Notes under the pieces: model-generated
What the model was told of the DNA's origin: nothing
Databases searched by the model: none
What the model saw: the letters and a program-made list of their open reading frames with translations, nothing else
Shown: in pieces, positions 25,172-32,860 of the stretch
Numbering within the stretch: position 1 is the stretch's first letter
How the letters are laid out: each line of letters begins with the position of its first letter
DNA from: Allobosea sp. UNC402CLCol
Lineage (GTDB): Bacteria > Pseudomonadota > Alphaproteobacteria > Rhizobiales > Beijerinckiaceae
Direction: 5' to 3'
DNA length: 64,000 nucleotides
NCBI RefSeq assembly: GCF_000745475.1
Contig: NZ_JQJJ01000009.1
Span: forward strand, 806,001 to 870,000
Made by a program: the position numbers and the translations under genes

Positions 25172-26782
25172 TCACTCGCTCGCGACGGGGCCGGTCGCGT
25201 CGTTGCCCGCGACGGTGTAGCGTTCCGGCACCTCCCAGAACGGTCGCCACTGCGCATGCATGCCGAACCAGGTGTCCCAATGCTCGGCCTGCTCGGGCGC
25301 TTCCGGGACGGATAGCGTCATGGACAACGGCATCGGGCGAGTCGGAGCCCGGTAGCCGGCAAGGGGGATCGCCGAGAGCGGTTGCGCGGCGCCGAGCGCC
25401 AATAGCGCCGCGACCTGCTCGCGGCAGCGGCGACCCTGGCAGGGGCCCATGCCGGCGCGGGTCAGGCGCTTGACCTGGTCGGGATTGGGCGGGCCGTCGC
25501 CGAGCAGCGCCGCGAGGGAGCGGTCATTGCGGCGCTCGTTCTGCCAGTCCAGATAACGCGGCGGCCGGACCTCGAGAATCTCGCGGGCCGTCACCTCCTC
25601 GCATTGGCAGACATGAAACTCCGCGCGGGCCTCGACGACGCTCGCACGGACCCAGGCCAGGCGATAGGCGCTGATATCGTATTCCGGCGCCGGCGGTTGC
25701 GAGGCTGTTACTGTGATCGCCTCCGCGTCGAGGGCCGCGACGGCGCAGGCGGCTTCAGCCTCGGCGATCGCGCGGTCGCGGGTCTTCGCGGCCCAGATGC
25801 CGGCGCAGTCGCCGACCGCATGGACATTCGCGATGTTGGTGCGCTGGTTCGCATCGAGGACCGGCGCATAGCCTCCACGCTCGGGCTGGAACGCGACCTT
25901 GCCGCCAGCGGCATCGAGCAGGTCAATGACCGGGGTCGTGCCGACGGCGAGCACGATGCCGTCGCAGGCGAGGCTGCGTTCCTCGGCCGAAGGCTTTCCG
26001 GCCTCGTCGAGCCTTGCGAGCAATGCCGCCTCGACACCGTCGCGGCCGGCTGCCTCGCGCACGACATGGCGGGTCAGAATCTCGGTTCCGCCCTCGCGCA
26101 GGCTGGCCAGCAGCGCCGCGTCGCCAACGATCTCCGCGGCCTGCTCGACGACTGCCGCAATGCTGGCGCCAGCCTCCCGCAAGGCGAGCGCCGTGCTCAG
26201 CGCTTCCGTGCTCGAGCCAAGAACGACGAGCTTGCGCGGACCGAGCGCGCCGTAGCGCGTGGCCAGAGCAAGCGCGGCGGTGGCGCCCGTCACCCCCGGC
26301 TTCTCCCAGCCGGGGAAGCCGAGCCCCATGTCGCGCCGGCCGCAGGCGAGGATGACGTGCCGCGCCTGGATGAGAAAGCTGCGCTCCTCATCGGCCAGGC
26401 CCGCGACGAGGCCGGGCATCCAGCCGAGAGCCGGGCCATTAGCGTAGAGCCCCCAGCAGGCGGTGCCGAGGCGGACATCGATGCCGGCCTCGAAAGCCTC
26501 CGCAATCCGCGGTTCGGAGGCCACGAATGCCTCCATCATGGCGTTGCGATTGCGGGCGCTGGCTGCCATGCCCTGCCCGAAATGCAGCGGCACCTCATCG
26601 CCCATCGTCTTGAACGGGACGGGGTTCTCGTCGACCAGCAGCACGCCGAACCCGCGCGCAGCCGCCCCGATCGCGGCTTCGAGGCCGGCCGGACCGGCAC
26701 CGACGACGAGGACATCGACATTTGCGTCGATGGTCAGGGGCTTGCCGGTGACGGATTTGGGATCTGAGGCCGGGATGTTCAT
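25172..26782 (-). CDS. FAD/NAD-binding oxidase large subunit with [2Fe-2S] domain (HcnB/OoxA-like)
   Basis: A 536-residue protein: FAD motif VDVLVVGAGPAGLEAAIGAA near residue 23, a second nucleotide-binding fold near 190 (RKLVVLGSSTEALSTALA), and TNIANVHAVGDCAGIW near 325. A BFD-like [2Fe-2S] domain follows, with Cys392, Cys394, Cys448 and Cys453. This architecture is that of HcnB, octopine oxidase OoxA and D-hydroxyproline dehydrogenase alpha. It would pass electrons from the partner flavoprotein. A separate HcnA-type 2Fe-2S small subunit is not present here. It heads the two oxidase genes, 98 bp after the ABC ATPase. Confidence 0.87.
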   Translation of the reverse strand: MNIPASDPKSVTGKPLTIDANVDVLVVGAGPAGLEAAIGAAARGFGVLLVDENPVPFKTMGDEVPLHFGQGMAASARNRNAMMEAFVASEPRIAEAFEAGIDVRLGTACWGLYANGPALGWMPGLVAGLADEERSFLIQARHVILACGRRDMGLGFPGWEKPGVTGATAALALATRYGALGPRKLVVLGSSTEALSTALALREAGASIAAVVEQAAEIVGDAALLASLREGGTEILTRHVVREAAGRDGVEAALLARLDEAGKPSAEERSLACDGIVLAVGTTPVIDLLDAAGGKVAFQPERGGYAPVLDANQRTNIANVHAVGDCAGIWAAKTRDRAIAEAEAACAVAALDAEAITVTASQPPAPEYDISAYRLAWVRASVVEARAEFHVCQCEEVTAREILEVRPPRYLDWQNERRNDRSLAALLGDGPPNPDQVKRLTRAGMGPCQGRRCREQVAALLALGAAQPLSAIPLAGYRAPTRPMPLSMTLSVPEAPEQAEHWDTWFGMHAQWRPFWEVPERYTVAGNDATGPVASE

Positions 26783-26880
26783 GGGTACCCCTCTCGAATG
26801 ACGCCGTTCATTCCTGAGTCGATGGCCTGTGGCGGCTGGCCAAAATGCGATATCGGCCCGCCCGGAGACGGCATGGCGCG

Positions 26881-27633
26881 TCAGAGAACCTGTTCAAGGA
26901 AGGCACGGGTGCGCGTCTCGCGCGGCGCGCCGAAGAATTCGGCCGGCGGCGCGTGCTCGACGATCACGCCGCCATCGGTGAAATAGACATGGTCGGCGAC
27001 CTCGCGGGCGAAGCCCATCTCATGGGTGACGAGGATGCAGGTCATGCCCTCCGCCGCGAGATCGCGGATGGTGACCAGCACCTCCTTCTTGGTCTCGGGG
27101 TCGAGCGCGGCGGTGACCTCGTCGAACAGCATCACCTTGGGGTTCATCGCCAGCGAACGGGCGATGGCGACGCGCTGCTGCTGCCCGCCCGAGAGCTCGC
27201 CCGGATAGGCGTCGTGCTTATGCGAGAGGCCGACCTTGGCGAGCAGGCGCCTGGCCCGCTCCTCGACCTCGGCGCGGTCCTGCTTCAGCACATGGACCGG
27301 CGCCATCATCACGTTCTGCAGCGCGCTCTTGTGCGGGAAGAGATTGTACTGCTGGAAGACGATGCCGACATCGCGGCGCAGCGCCAGCTTGTCGAGCGCG
27401 GGGTCGTTGACCTGCCGGCCGGCGACCGTGATCGAACCCTTGCTGATCGGCACCAGCGCGTTGATGCAGCGCAGCAGCGTCGACTTGCCCGAGCCCGAGG
27501 GGCCGATGATGCAGACGGTCTCACCGCGGCGGATGGTCAGGCTGACGTCCTTCAGCACCGGGAAGGCGCCGAAGGCTTTTTCGACGCCCTCGACCACGAC
27601 GACCGGCTCGCCGAGTTCATGCTTGGCAGCCAT
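26881..27633 (-). CDS. Polar amino-acid ABC transporter ATPase
   Basis: A 250-residue GlnQ/HisP-type ATPase: Walker A IGPSGSGKSTLLRCINALV, Q-loop FQQYNLFPHKSALQNVMMAP, signature LSGGQQQRVAIARSLA, Walker B VMLFDEVTAALDPE, switch ILVTHEMGFA, and the family C-terminal FFGAPRETRTRAFLEQVL. It energises uptake with the two permeases upstream in the operon. AAGGG lies 6 nt before ATG 27633, which I prefer over the ATG that overlaps the permease stop (27639). Confidence 0.95.
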   Translation of the reverse strand: MAAKHELGEPVVVVEGVEKAFGAFPVLKDVSLTIRRGETVCIIGPSGSGKSTLLRCINALVPISKGSITVAGRQVNDPALDKLALRRDVGIVFQQYNLFPHKSALQNVMMAPVHVLKQDRAEVEERARRLLAKVGLSHKHDAYPGELSGGQQQRVAIARSLAMNPKVMLFDEVTAALDPETKKEVLVTIRDLAAEGMTCILVTHEMGFAREVADHVYFTDGGVIVEHAPPAEFFGAPRETRTRAFLEQVL

Positions 27634-27635
27634 GG

Positions 27636-28487
27636 TCATCCCTTCACGTTGAAGCGGCGCTCGATCGCCATGGTGAGCCGGGCGATCGGGTAGCAATAGG
27701 CGAAGAACATCAGCAGAAGCAGCAGGTACATCGGCAGCATGAGATCGGGCCGGCTCTCGGCGACGAGGGCGGCGCGCGTCACCGTCAGCCCGTCCTGGAT
27801 GCCGACGACCGAGATCAGTGTCGTGGCCATGGTCAGGATGGCGTAGAGGTTCATCCAGGGCGGGATCATCCGCTTGAAGGCCTGCGGCAGGATGATCATC
27901 CACATCGTCTGACGCCGCGTGAAGGCGAGCGCCTCGGCCGATTCCCATTGGCCGGAGGGAATCGAGCGGATGCCGCCGCGTACGATCTCCGAGACATTGG
28001 CCGCGACCGGCAGCGCGAGCCCGATGATCGCCTTGACCCAGGCCGGAAAGGCGATGGTGAACGGGCCGAGCCTGATCTCGAAGGGCAGCAGGAACATCGC
28101 GTAGAACAGCAGGACGAGCCAGGGCGCGTTGCGGAAGAACTGCGTCGCGGCCCAGGCGGGCTTGCGCAGAGCCGCTGAAGGCGAGACCTGCCCGATGCCG
28201 AACAGCACGCCGACAGCCGTGCCCAGCGCCATCGAGAGGAAGCTGATCAGCAGGTTGAACAGGAAGCCCTGGAAGATCAGCGGCGCCCAGCGCAGCAGGA
28301 TGGTGAAGGCCCCGTCGCGGGTTGCCGGCCCGGTGGCCTGGGCGACAGCCAGCGAGGCGGCGAAGAGCAGCGCGATGCTGGCGACGACACCGAAGCTCAG
28401 GATCGCCGGCGCGGCGAGCCCGCTCGATGCGATCGGCACTGCGCGAAACGGTTTCAGGACGGGGAGGTCGGTGGCGCCGGTCTTCAT
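27636..28487 (-). CDS. Polar amino-acid ABC transporter permease
   Basis: A 283-residue inner-membrane permease of the HisMQ family. It has a longer N-terminus with an extra hydrophobic stretch (LSFGVVASIALLFAASLAVA), then FNLLISFLSMALGTAVGVLFG, and the EAA-loop equivalent ESAEALAFTRRQTMWMIILP followed by AFKRMIPPWMNLYAIL. It overlaps the other permease by 4 bp and probably forms a heterodimer with it. Confidence 0.93.
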   Translation of the reverse strand: MKTGATDLPVLKPFRAVPIASSGLAAPAILSFGVVASIALLFAASLAVAQATGPATRDGAFTILLRWAPLIFQGFLFNLLISFLSMALGTAVGVLFGIGQVSPSAALRKPAWAATQFFRNAPWLVLLFYAMFLLPFEIRLGPFTIAFPAWVKAIIGLALPVAANVSEIVRGGIRSIPSGQWESAEALAFTRRQTMWMIILPQAFKRMIPPWMNLYAILTMATTLISVVGIQDGLTVTRAALVAESRPDLMLPMYLLLLLMFFAYCYPIARLTMAIERRFNVKG

Positions 28488-29224
28488 GGCATGTAACCGG
28501 GAATGCGCATGGCCTTCTCCCAGCGATGCATCACCCAGACCAGCACGGCGACCAGCAGCACATAGGTCACCAGCAGCACGTTCATCATCTCACGGACGTT
28601 GAAGACCTCGGACCAGATCTGCGACGCCGCATAGAGCAGTTCCGGCACGCCGATCGCATAGGCGAGGGTGGTGGTCTTCACGAGGTTGACGAGGTTGTTG
28701 TTCAGCGCCGGCAGGCAGATGCGGAAGGCCAGCGGCAGCACGATCTGGCGCCAGAGCTGGAAGCGCGTGTAGCCGAGCGATTCTGCCGCCTCGACCATGG
28801 TCTCGGGCACCGCTTCGATCCCGGCGCGGAAGATCTCGACGTTGAACGCTCCGGCGAAGAGCGAGAAGGCGATGATCGCCCAGCCGGTGCCGCTGACGAA
28901 GGGGGACTGCCCGCCGAAACCGTCCGACACGGTGGGCAGCAGGCCGCCGACGGCGAAGTAGAAGAAGGAGAGCTGCACCAGCGGCGGCGTGTTGCGGAAG
29001 AACTGGACGTAAGCCCGCACCAGAAGCCGACCGAGCCGCGAATGGCTGCCGGCGACCCAGACACCGACAAGTCCGATCGCGAGCGAGGCCAGGATGGACA
29101 CGACGCAGATATAGCTCGTGGTCCACAGCCCGGTCAGGAAGCGGGAGCGGTCGAAAGCGTCGTAGAAGATCGAGAAATTGAGGCCATGAACATCGTTCAG
29201 GCGCTCGAAGAAGGCGGCGATCAT
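28484..29224 (-). CDS. Polar amino-acid ABC transporter permease
   Basis: A 246-residue HisMQ-family permease with about five helices. The EAA-type coupling loop is VEAAESLGYTRFQLWRQIVL; before it are VRAYVQFFRNTPPLVQLSFF and GAFNVEIFRAGIEAVPE, both typical of the family. It is the first membrane subunit after the binding protein, from which it is separated by a palindromic repeat (copy D) that may reduce downstream transcription. It overlaps the second permease by 4 bp. Confidence 0.94.
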   Translation of the reverse strand: MIAAFFERLNDVHGLNFSIFYDAFDRSRFLTGLWTTSYICVVSILASLAIGLVGVWVAGSHSRLGRLLVRAYVQFFRNTPPLVQLSFFYFAVGGLLPTVSDGFGGQSPFVSGTGWAIIAFSLFAGAFNVEIFRAGIEAVPETMVEAAESLGYTRFQLWRQIVLPLAFRICLPALNNNLVNLVKTTTLAYAIGVPELLYAASQIWSEVFNVREMMNVLLVTYVLLVAVLVWVMHRWEKAMRIPGYMP

Positions 29225-29250
29225 GTCCGAAACCTCGGGCGGCCTTGGTG

Positions 29251-29334
29251 CGTCATGGTCGGGCTTGACCCGACCATCTCGGAAACCAGAGCCCTCTGGT
29301 CATGAGATTCTCAGGCGCAAGCCCGAGAATGACG
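29251..29334. repeat. Intergenic palindromic repeat, copy D
   Basis: CGTCAT (29251-29256) to ATGACG (29329-29334). The left hairpin is ATGGTCGGG ttga CCCGACCAT with compensatory changes relative to the other copies. The right arm pair is TTCTCAGGC / GCCCGAGAA. It sits between the binding-protein gene and the permease of one transporter operon. Confidence 0.83.
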
Positions 29335-29342
29335 CCCCGAGA

Positions 29343-30164
29343 TTACGCGCCGCCCTTCAGCTTCTTGTTGGTCTCGATCAGGTACGGGCTCTGCTTGATG
29401 CCCCATTTGCTCTCGAGCGCCAGCAGCTTGCCGCTCTTGTGCCACTCGACCGACATGTCCTTGAGCAGCTTGCCGAAGCCGCCTTCGAGATCGTCGAGCC
29501 GCACGCCGATCGCCCAGAGCTGCGGGTCCTCGGAGGTCAGCGGCATCTCGTAATTGGCCCATTTCGGATCGCCGCCCGACAGCGTCGAGACGATCAGCGT
29601 GTCGTCGAAGAGGAAGGCGACACAGTTATTGCCCTGCAGGGCGTTGAGCCCGTCCGGCACCGAGGGGAACACGACGAGGTCCGGGGAATACATCTGCGAG
29701 ACCCGGCGGTTGTAATAGGCGCCCTGCACGGCGCAGACCTTGCGGCCCTTGAGGTCTTCCCACTTCTTCAGCCCCGCGCTCTTGGGCGCGAGCACATTGG
29801 TGGCGCCGGCATAATAGTTCGGCTCGATCATGCCGATCTGCTTGCGTCGCTCGGCCGTGTCGCCGAGCGTCGCCAGGATCATGTCGATGCGGCCCTGGCG
29901 CAGGAACTCGATGCGGTTGGCGGCGATGACGGGGACCATCTCGAGCTTGACGCCGAGCTTGTCCGCCACCTCCTGCGCGAGATCGATCTCGAGGCCGACG
30001 ATCTTGCCCGACGGATCGAGGAAGCCCCAGGGCTTGTAGTCGTTCTTGACGCCGACGGTGAGGACGCCCTTCTCCTTGATCTTGGCGAGCGTGTCCTGCG
30101 CGAGGGCGGGCATGGCGGCGAGCGTGGCGGCTACAGCGAGCGCCAGAGCGGTCAAACGTTTCAT
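29343..30164 (-). CDS. Amino-acid ABC transporter substrate-binding protein
   Basis: A 273-residue periplasmic protein of the SBP_bac_3 family. Signal peptide MKRLTALALAVAATLAAMPALA, then DTLAKIKEKGVLTVGVKNDY, GFLDPSGKIVGLEIDLAQEV, the ligand-contact stretch RQGRIDMILATLGDTAERRK, and LIETNKKLKGG at the end. It captures a polar amino acid or amine for the two permeases. The linked flavin oxidases suggest an N-substituted or D-amino acid. First gene of the operon, ATG 30164. The GlxA-type regulator lies upstream on the same strand. Confidence 0.93.
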   Translation of the reverse strand: MKRLTALALAVAATLAAMPALAQDTLAKIKEKGVLTVGVKNDYKPWGFLDPSGKIVGLEIDLAQEVADKLGVKLEMVPVIAANRIEFLRQGRIDMILATLGDTAERRKQIGMIEPNYYAGATNVLAPKSAGLKKWEDLKGRKVCAVQGAYYNRRVSQMYSPDLVVFPSVPDGLNALQGNNCVAFLFDDTLIVSTLSGGDPKWANYEMPLTSEDPQLWAIGVRLDDLEGGFGKLLKDMSVEWHKSGKLLALESKWGIKQSPYLIETNKKLKGGA

Positions 30165-30252
30165 CGGTCGCGATCCCCTGTCTTTTTTTGAAGCCCTAGA
30201 CTTCCGGTGGATCGACGCGTGGAATTGACCCCATGCGACGCTTTCTTGACAT

Positions 30253-31254
30253 TCAGCGTCGAGCGATGGGGTGCTGCGGCAGTCTCTCGGATCGCGGCGG
30301 ATAGCCGAAGCGCCCGCTATAGCTGCGGGAGAAATGGCTGGCGCTGGCGAAGCCGCAGGCGAGCGCGATTTCCAGGACGGAAAGGCTGGTCTGCCGCAGC
30401 AGGTCGCGCGCGCGGTCGAGGCGCAGCCCCAGGTAGTGCTCGCCGAGAGAACGGCCGAGATGTTGCCGGAACAGGCGCTCGAGCTGGCGCAGCGAGACAT
30501 TGGCGAGCCGGGCGAGGGCTTCGCGGGGCTCGGGATTCTCGATCGTCTGCTCCATGCGGCCGATGACCCGCAGCAGCGGAGCATGCGCGATGCCGAGCCG
30601 CTCGCGCAGCTTCATGCGCTGGGGGTCTGCGCCCTCCCGGACCTGGGTTTGCAGGAACCATTCGCTGACGGCCAAAGCGAGGTCGCTGCCATGCTCGCGG
30701 GCGATCACGGCATGCATCATGTCGAGCGGGGCGGTGCCGCCGCTGCAGGTCAGCCGGTCGCGGTCGATTTCGTAAAGCGAGCGGCGCAGATCGAGGTCGG
30801 GGTATTCTTCCAGGAACGCGGCCGCGTGCTCCCAGTGGATGGTGAACCGGTAGCCGCTCAGCAGATTGGCCCGCGCCAGCAGATAGGGCCCCCCCGAAAC
30901 GCCGCCGATCCGCACGCCGCGCCTAGCCTGCTGCCGGAGCCAGGAGAAGGTCGGCTGATGATGGAAGAGCGCCGGATTTCCTCCGGCGCAGACGAAAAGA
31001 TAGTCGAGCCGAAGCTCGGCACCGATATTGGCGTCCGGTGCGATGGCGACGCCGTTCGAGGCCGGGGCGGGCGTTCCGTCGATCGAGATGTGGCTCCAGC
31101 GGTAGAGCGAATGGCCGGAGAGCCGGTTGGCCGCACGCAACGGCTCGATCGCCGAGGCATAGGGCAGCAGCGCGAAATCCGGGATCAGCAGGAAGCCGAC
31201 ATGGGTCGGTGCGCTGTCGTCGCTAACGGGCAATCGGATGTCGCTATCGAGCAT
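30253..31254 (-). CDS. GATase1-AraC (GlxA-type) transcriptional regulator, SouR/GbdR-like
   Basis: A 333-residue regulator: an N-terminal DJ-1/PfpI-like domain (GFLLIPDFALLPYASAIEPL, LDYLFVCAGGNPALF, GVRIGGVSGGPYLLA, about residues 20-190) and a C-terminal AraC domain with two helix-turn-helix motifs (VSLRQLERLFRQHLGRSLG and SVLEIALACGFASASHFSRS). Pseudomonas GbdR and SouR, which activate glycine-betaine and sarcosine catabolism, share this layout. Here it lies between soxBDAG (divergent) and the amino-acid oxidase operon (downstream, same strand), so it probably controls one or both. ATG 31254. Confidence 0.9.
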   Translation of the reverse strand: MLDSDIRLPVSDDSAPTHVGFLLIPDFALLPYASAIEPLRAANRLSGHSLYRWSHISIDGTPAPASNGVAIAPDANIGAELRLDYLFVCAGGNPALFHHQPTFSWLRQQARRGVRIGGVSGGPYLLARANLLSGYRFTIHWEHAAAFLEEYPDLDLRRSLYEIDRDRLTCSGGTAPLDMMHAVIAREHGSDLALAVSEWFLQTQVREGADPQRMKLRERLGIAHAPLLRVIGRMEQTIENPEPREALARLANVSLRQLERLFRQHLGRSLGEHYLGLRLDRARDLLRQTSLSVLEIALACGFASASHFSRSYSGRFGYPPRSERLPQHPIARR

Positions 31255-31309
31255 GTCGCGGAGCCTATGTCGGTCAATCTCCGGATGACAAGACCGCCCG
31301 GACCCCTCG

Positions 31310-32560
31310 ATGCGCTATTCCGTCTTCTCGCTGCTCGCCCAGGCCCTTCAGGGTCACAAGGGCTGGACCCCGGCCTGGCGCGATCCCGCGCCCAAGCACG
31401 AATACGACGTCGTCATCATCGGCGGCGGCGGGCATGGCCTGGCGACGGCGCATTACCTCGCCAGCCGGCACGGCATCACCAATGTCGCGGTGCTGGAGAA
31501 GGGCTATCTCGGCTCCGGCAATGTCGGCCGCAACACCACGATCATCCGCTCGAATTACCTGCTGCCCGGCAACACGCCCTTCTACGAGCTCTCGATGAAG
31601 CTTTGGGAAGGGCTGGAGCAGGACCTGAACTACAACGCCATGGTCAGCCAGCGCGGTGTCCTGAACCTCTTTCATTCCGACGCGCAGCGGGATGCCTTCG
31701 CCCGGCGCGGCAATGCGATGCGGCTCGCCGGGGTCGATGCCGAACTGCTCGGCAGCGAGCAGGTAAGGGCGATGCTGCCCTATCTCGACTACGACAACGC
31801 CCGCTTCCCGATCCGGGGCGGGCTCCTGCAGCGCCGCGGCGGTTCGGCCCGGCATGACGCCGTCGCCTGGGGCTATGCACGGGCCGCCGACAGCCGCGGC
31901 GTCGACATGATCCAGAACTGCGAGGTCACCGGCATCACCATGGCCGGCGGGCGGGCCGTCGGCGTCGAGACATCGCGGGGACCGATCCGGGCGAAGAAGA
32001 TCGCCATGGCCGTCGCCGGCAATTCGTCGCGGGTGGCCGCGATGGCGGGCCTGCGCCTGCCGATCGAGACCCATGTGCTCCAGGCCTTCGTCTCGGAGGG
32101 CCTCAAGCCCCTCATCGACGGCGTCGTCACCTTCGGCGCCGGCCACTTTTATATCAGCCAGTCGGACAAGGGCGGGCTCGTCTTCGGCGGCGACATCGAC
32201 GGCTACAATTCCTACGCCCAGCGCGGCAATCTGCCGGTGATCGAGGACGTGATGGAATCGGCCATGGCGCTCTGGCCGGGGCTCGGCCGGGTGCGGATGC
32301 TGCGCCATTGGGGCGGCGTGATGGACATGTCGATGGACGGCTCGCCGATCATCGACCTGACGCCGATCGAGGGGCTCTATCTCAATTCCGGCTGGTGCTA
32401 TGGCGGCTTCAAGGCGACGCCGGCCTCCGGCTTCTGCTTCGCGCATCTGATCGCGACGGGAGAGCCGCACCCGGTCGCGAGCGCCTATCGGCTCGATCGC
32501 TTCGTCACCGGGCGCCTGATCGACGAAAAGGGCGCCGGCGCCCAGCCCAATCTGCACTGA
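31310..32560 (+). CDS. soxB: Sarcosine oxidase subunit beta
   Basis: A 416-residue flavoprotein subunit of heterotetrameric sarcosine oxidase, which demethylates sarcosine to glycine and passes the methyl to tetrahydrofolate. Features: DVVIIGGGGHGLATAHYLA near residue 32, GNVGRNTTIIRSNYLLPGN near 65, RRGGSARHDAVAWGYARAAD near 180 (the conserved His region near the flavin), and HWGGVMDMSMDGSPIID near 340. It is the first gene of soxBDAG and divergent from the GATase1-AraC regulator. ATG 31310. Confidence 0.96.
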   Translation: MRYSVFSLLAQALQGHKGWTPAWRDPAPKHEYDVVIIGGGGHGLATAHYLASRHGITNVAVLEKGYLGSGNVGRNTTIIRSNYLLPGNTPFYELSMKLWEGLEQDLNYNAMVSQRGVLNLFHSDAQRDAFARRGNAMRLAGVDAELLGSEQVRAMLPYLDYDNARFPIRGGLLQRRGGSARHDAVAWGYARAADSRGVDMIQNCEVTGITMAGGRAVGVETSRGPIRAKKIAMAVAGNSSRVAAMAGLRLPIETHVLQAFVSEGLKPLIDGVVTFGAGHFYISQSDKGGLVFGGDIDGYNSYAQRGNLPVIEDVMESAMALWPGLGRVRMLRHWGGVMDMSMDGSPIIDLTPIEGLYLNSGWCYGGFKATPASGFCFAHLIATGEPHPVASAYRLDRFVTGRLIDEKGAGAQPNLH

Positions 32561-32584
32561 CCGCGCGCTGCCCGAGGATCCCCG

Positions 32585-32860
32585 ATGCGCATCACTTGCC
32601 CCCATTGCGGCGCGCGCGACGCCCAGGAATTCACCTATCTCGGCGCGGCCGATCCGCAGCGGCCCGACGGGATGGCAGCGACGGAAGCGGCGATGACCGA
32701 GTACGTCTATCTGCGTGACAATCCGGCCGGCAGCCACCGCGAGCTCTGGTATCACGGGGCCGGCTGCCATGTCTGGCTGGTCGTGACCCGCGACACCCAC
32801 ACCCACGCGATCGCCTCGGTCGAGGCCGCCAGGGCGCGCAAGGCGGGAGCCGCGGCATGA
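32585..32860 (+). CDS. soxD: Sarcosine oxidase subunit delta
   Basis: A 91-residue zinc-binding subunit. It starts MRITCPHCGARDAQEFTYLG, with the CxxC zinc ligands at residues 5 and 8. It continues with LRDNPAGSHRELWYHGAGCH, which supplies the remaining His/Cys ligands. It stabilises the alpha-beta interface of sarcosine oxidase. 24 bp after soxB; its TGA overlaps the soxA ATG by 4 bp. Confidence 0.95.
   Translation: MRITCPHCGARDAQEFTYLGAADPQRPDGMAATEAAMTEYVYLRDNPAGSHRELWYHGAGCHVWLVVTRDTHTHAIASVEAARARKAGAAA

Noticed and set aside
25172-26782. Hydrogen cyanide synthase (hcnABC) locus
   Set aside because: HcnB- and HcnC-like subunits are present, but no HcnA-type ferredoxin subunit, and the operon carries an amino-acid importer; opine or hydroxyproline oxidation fits better.
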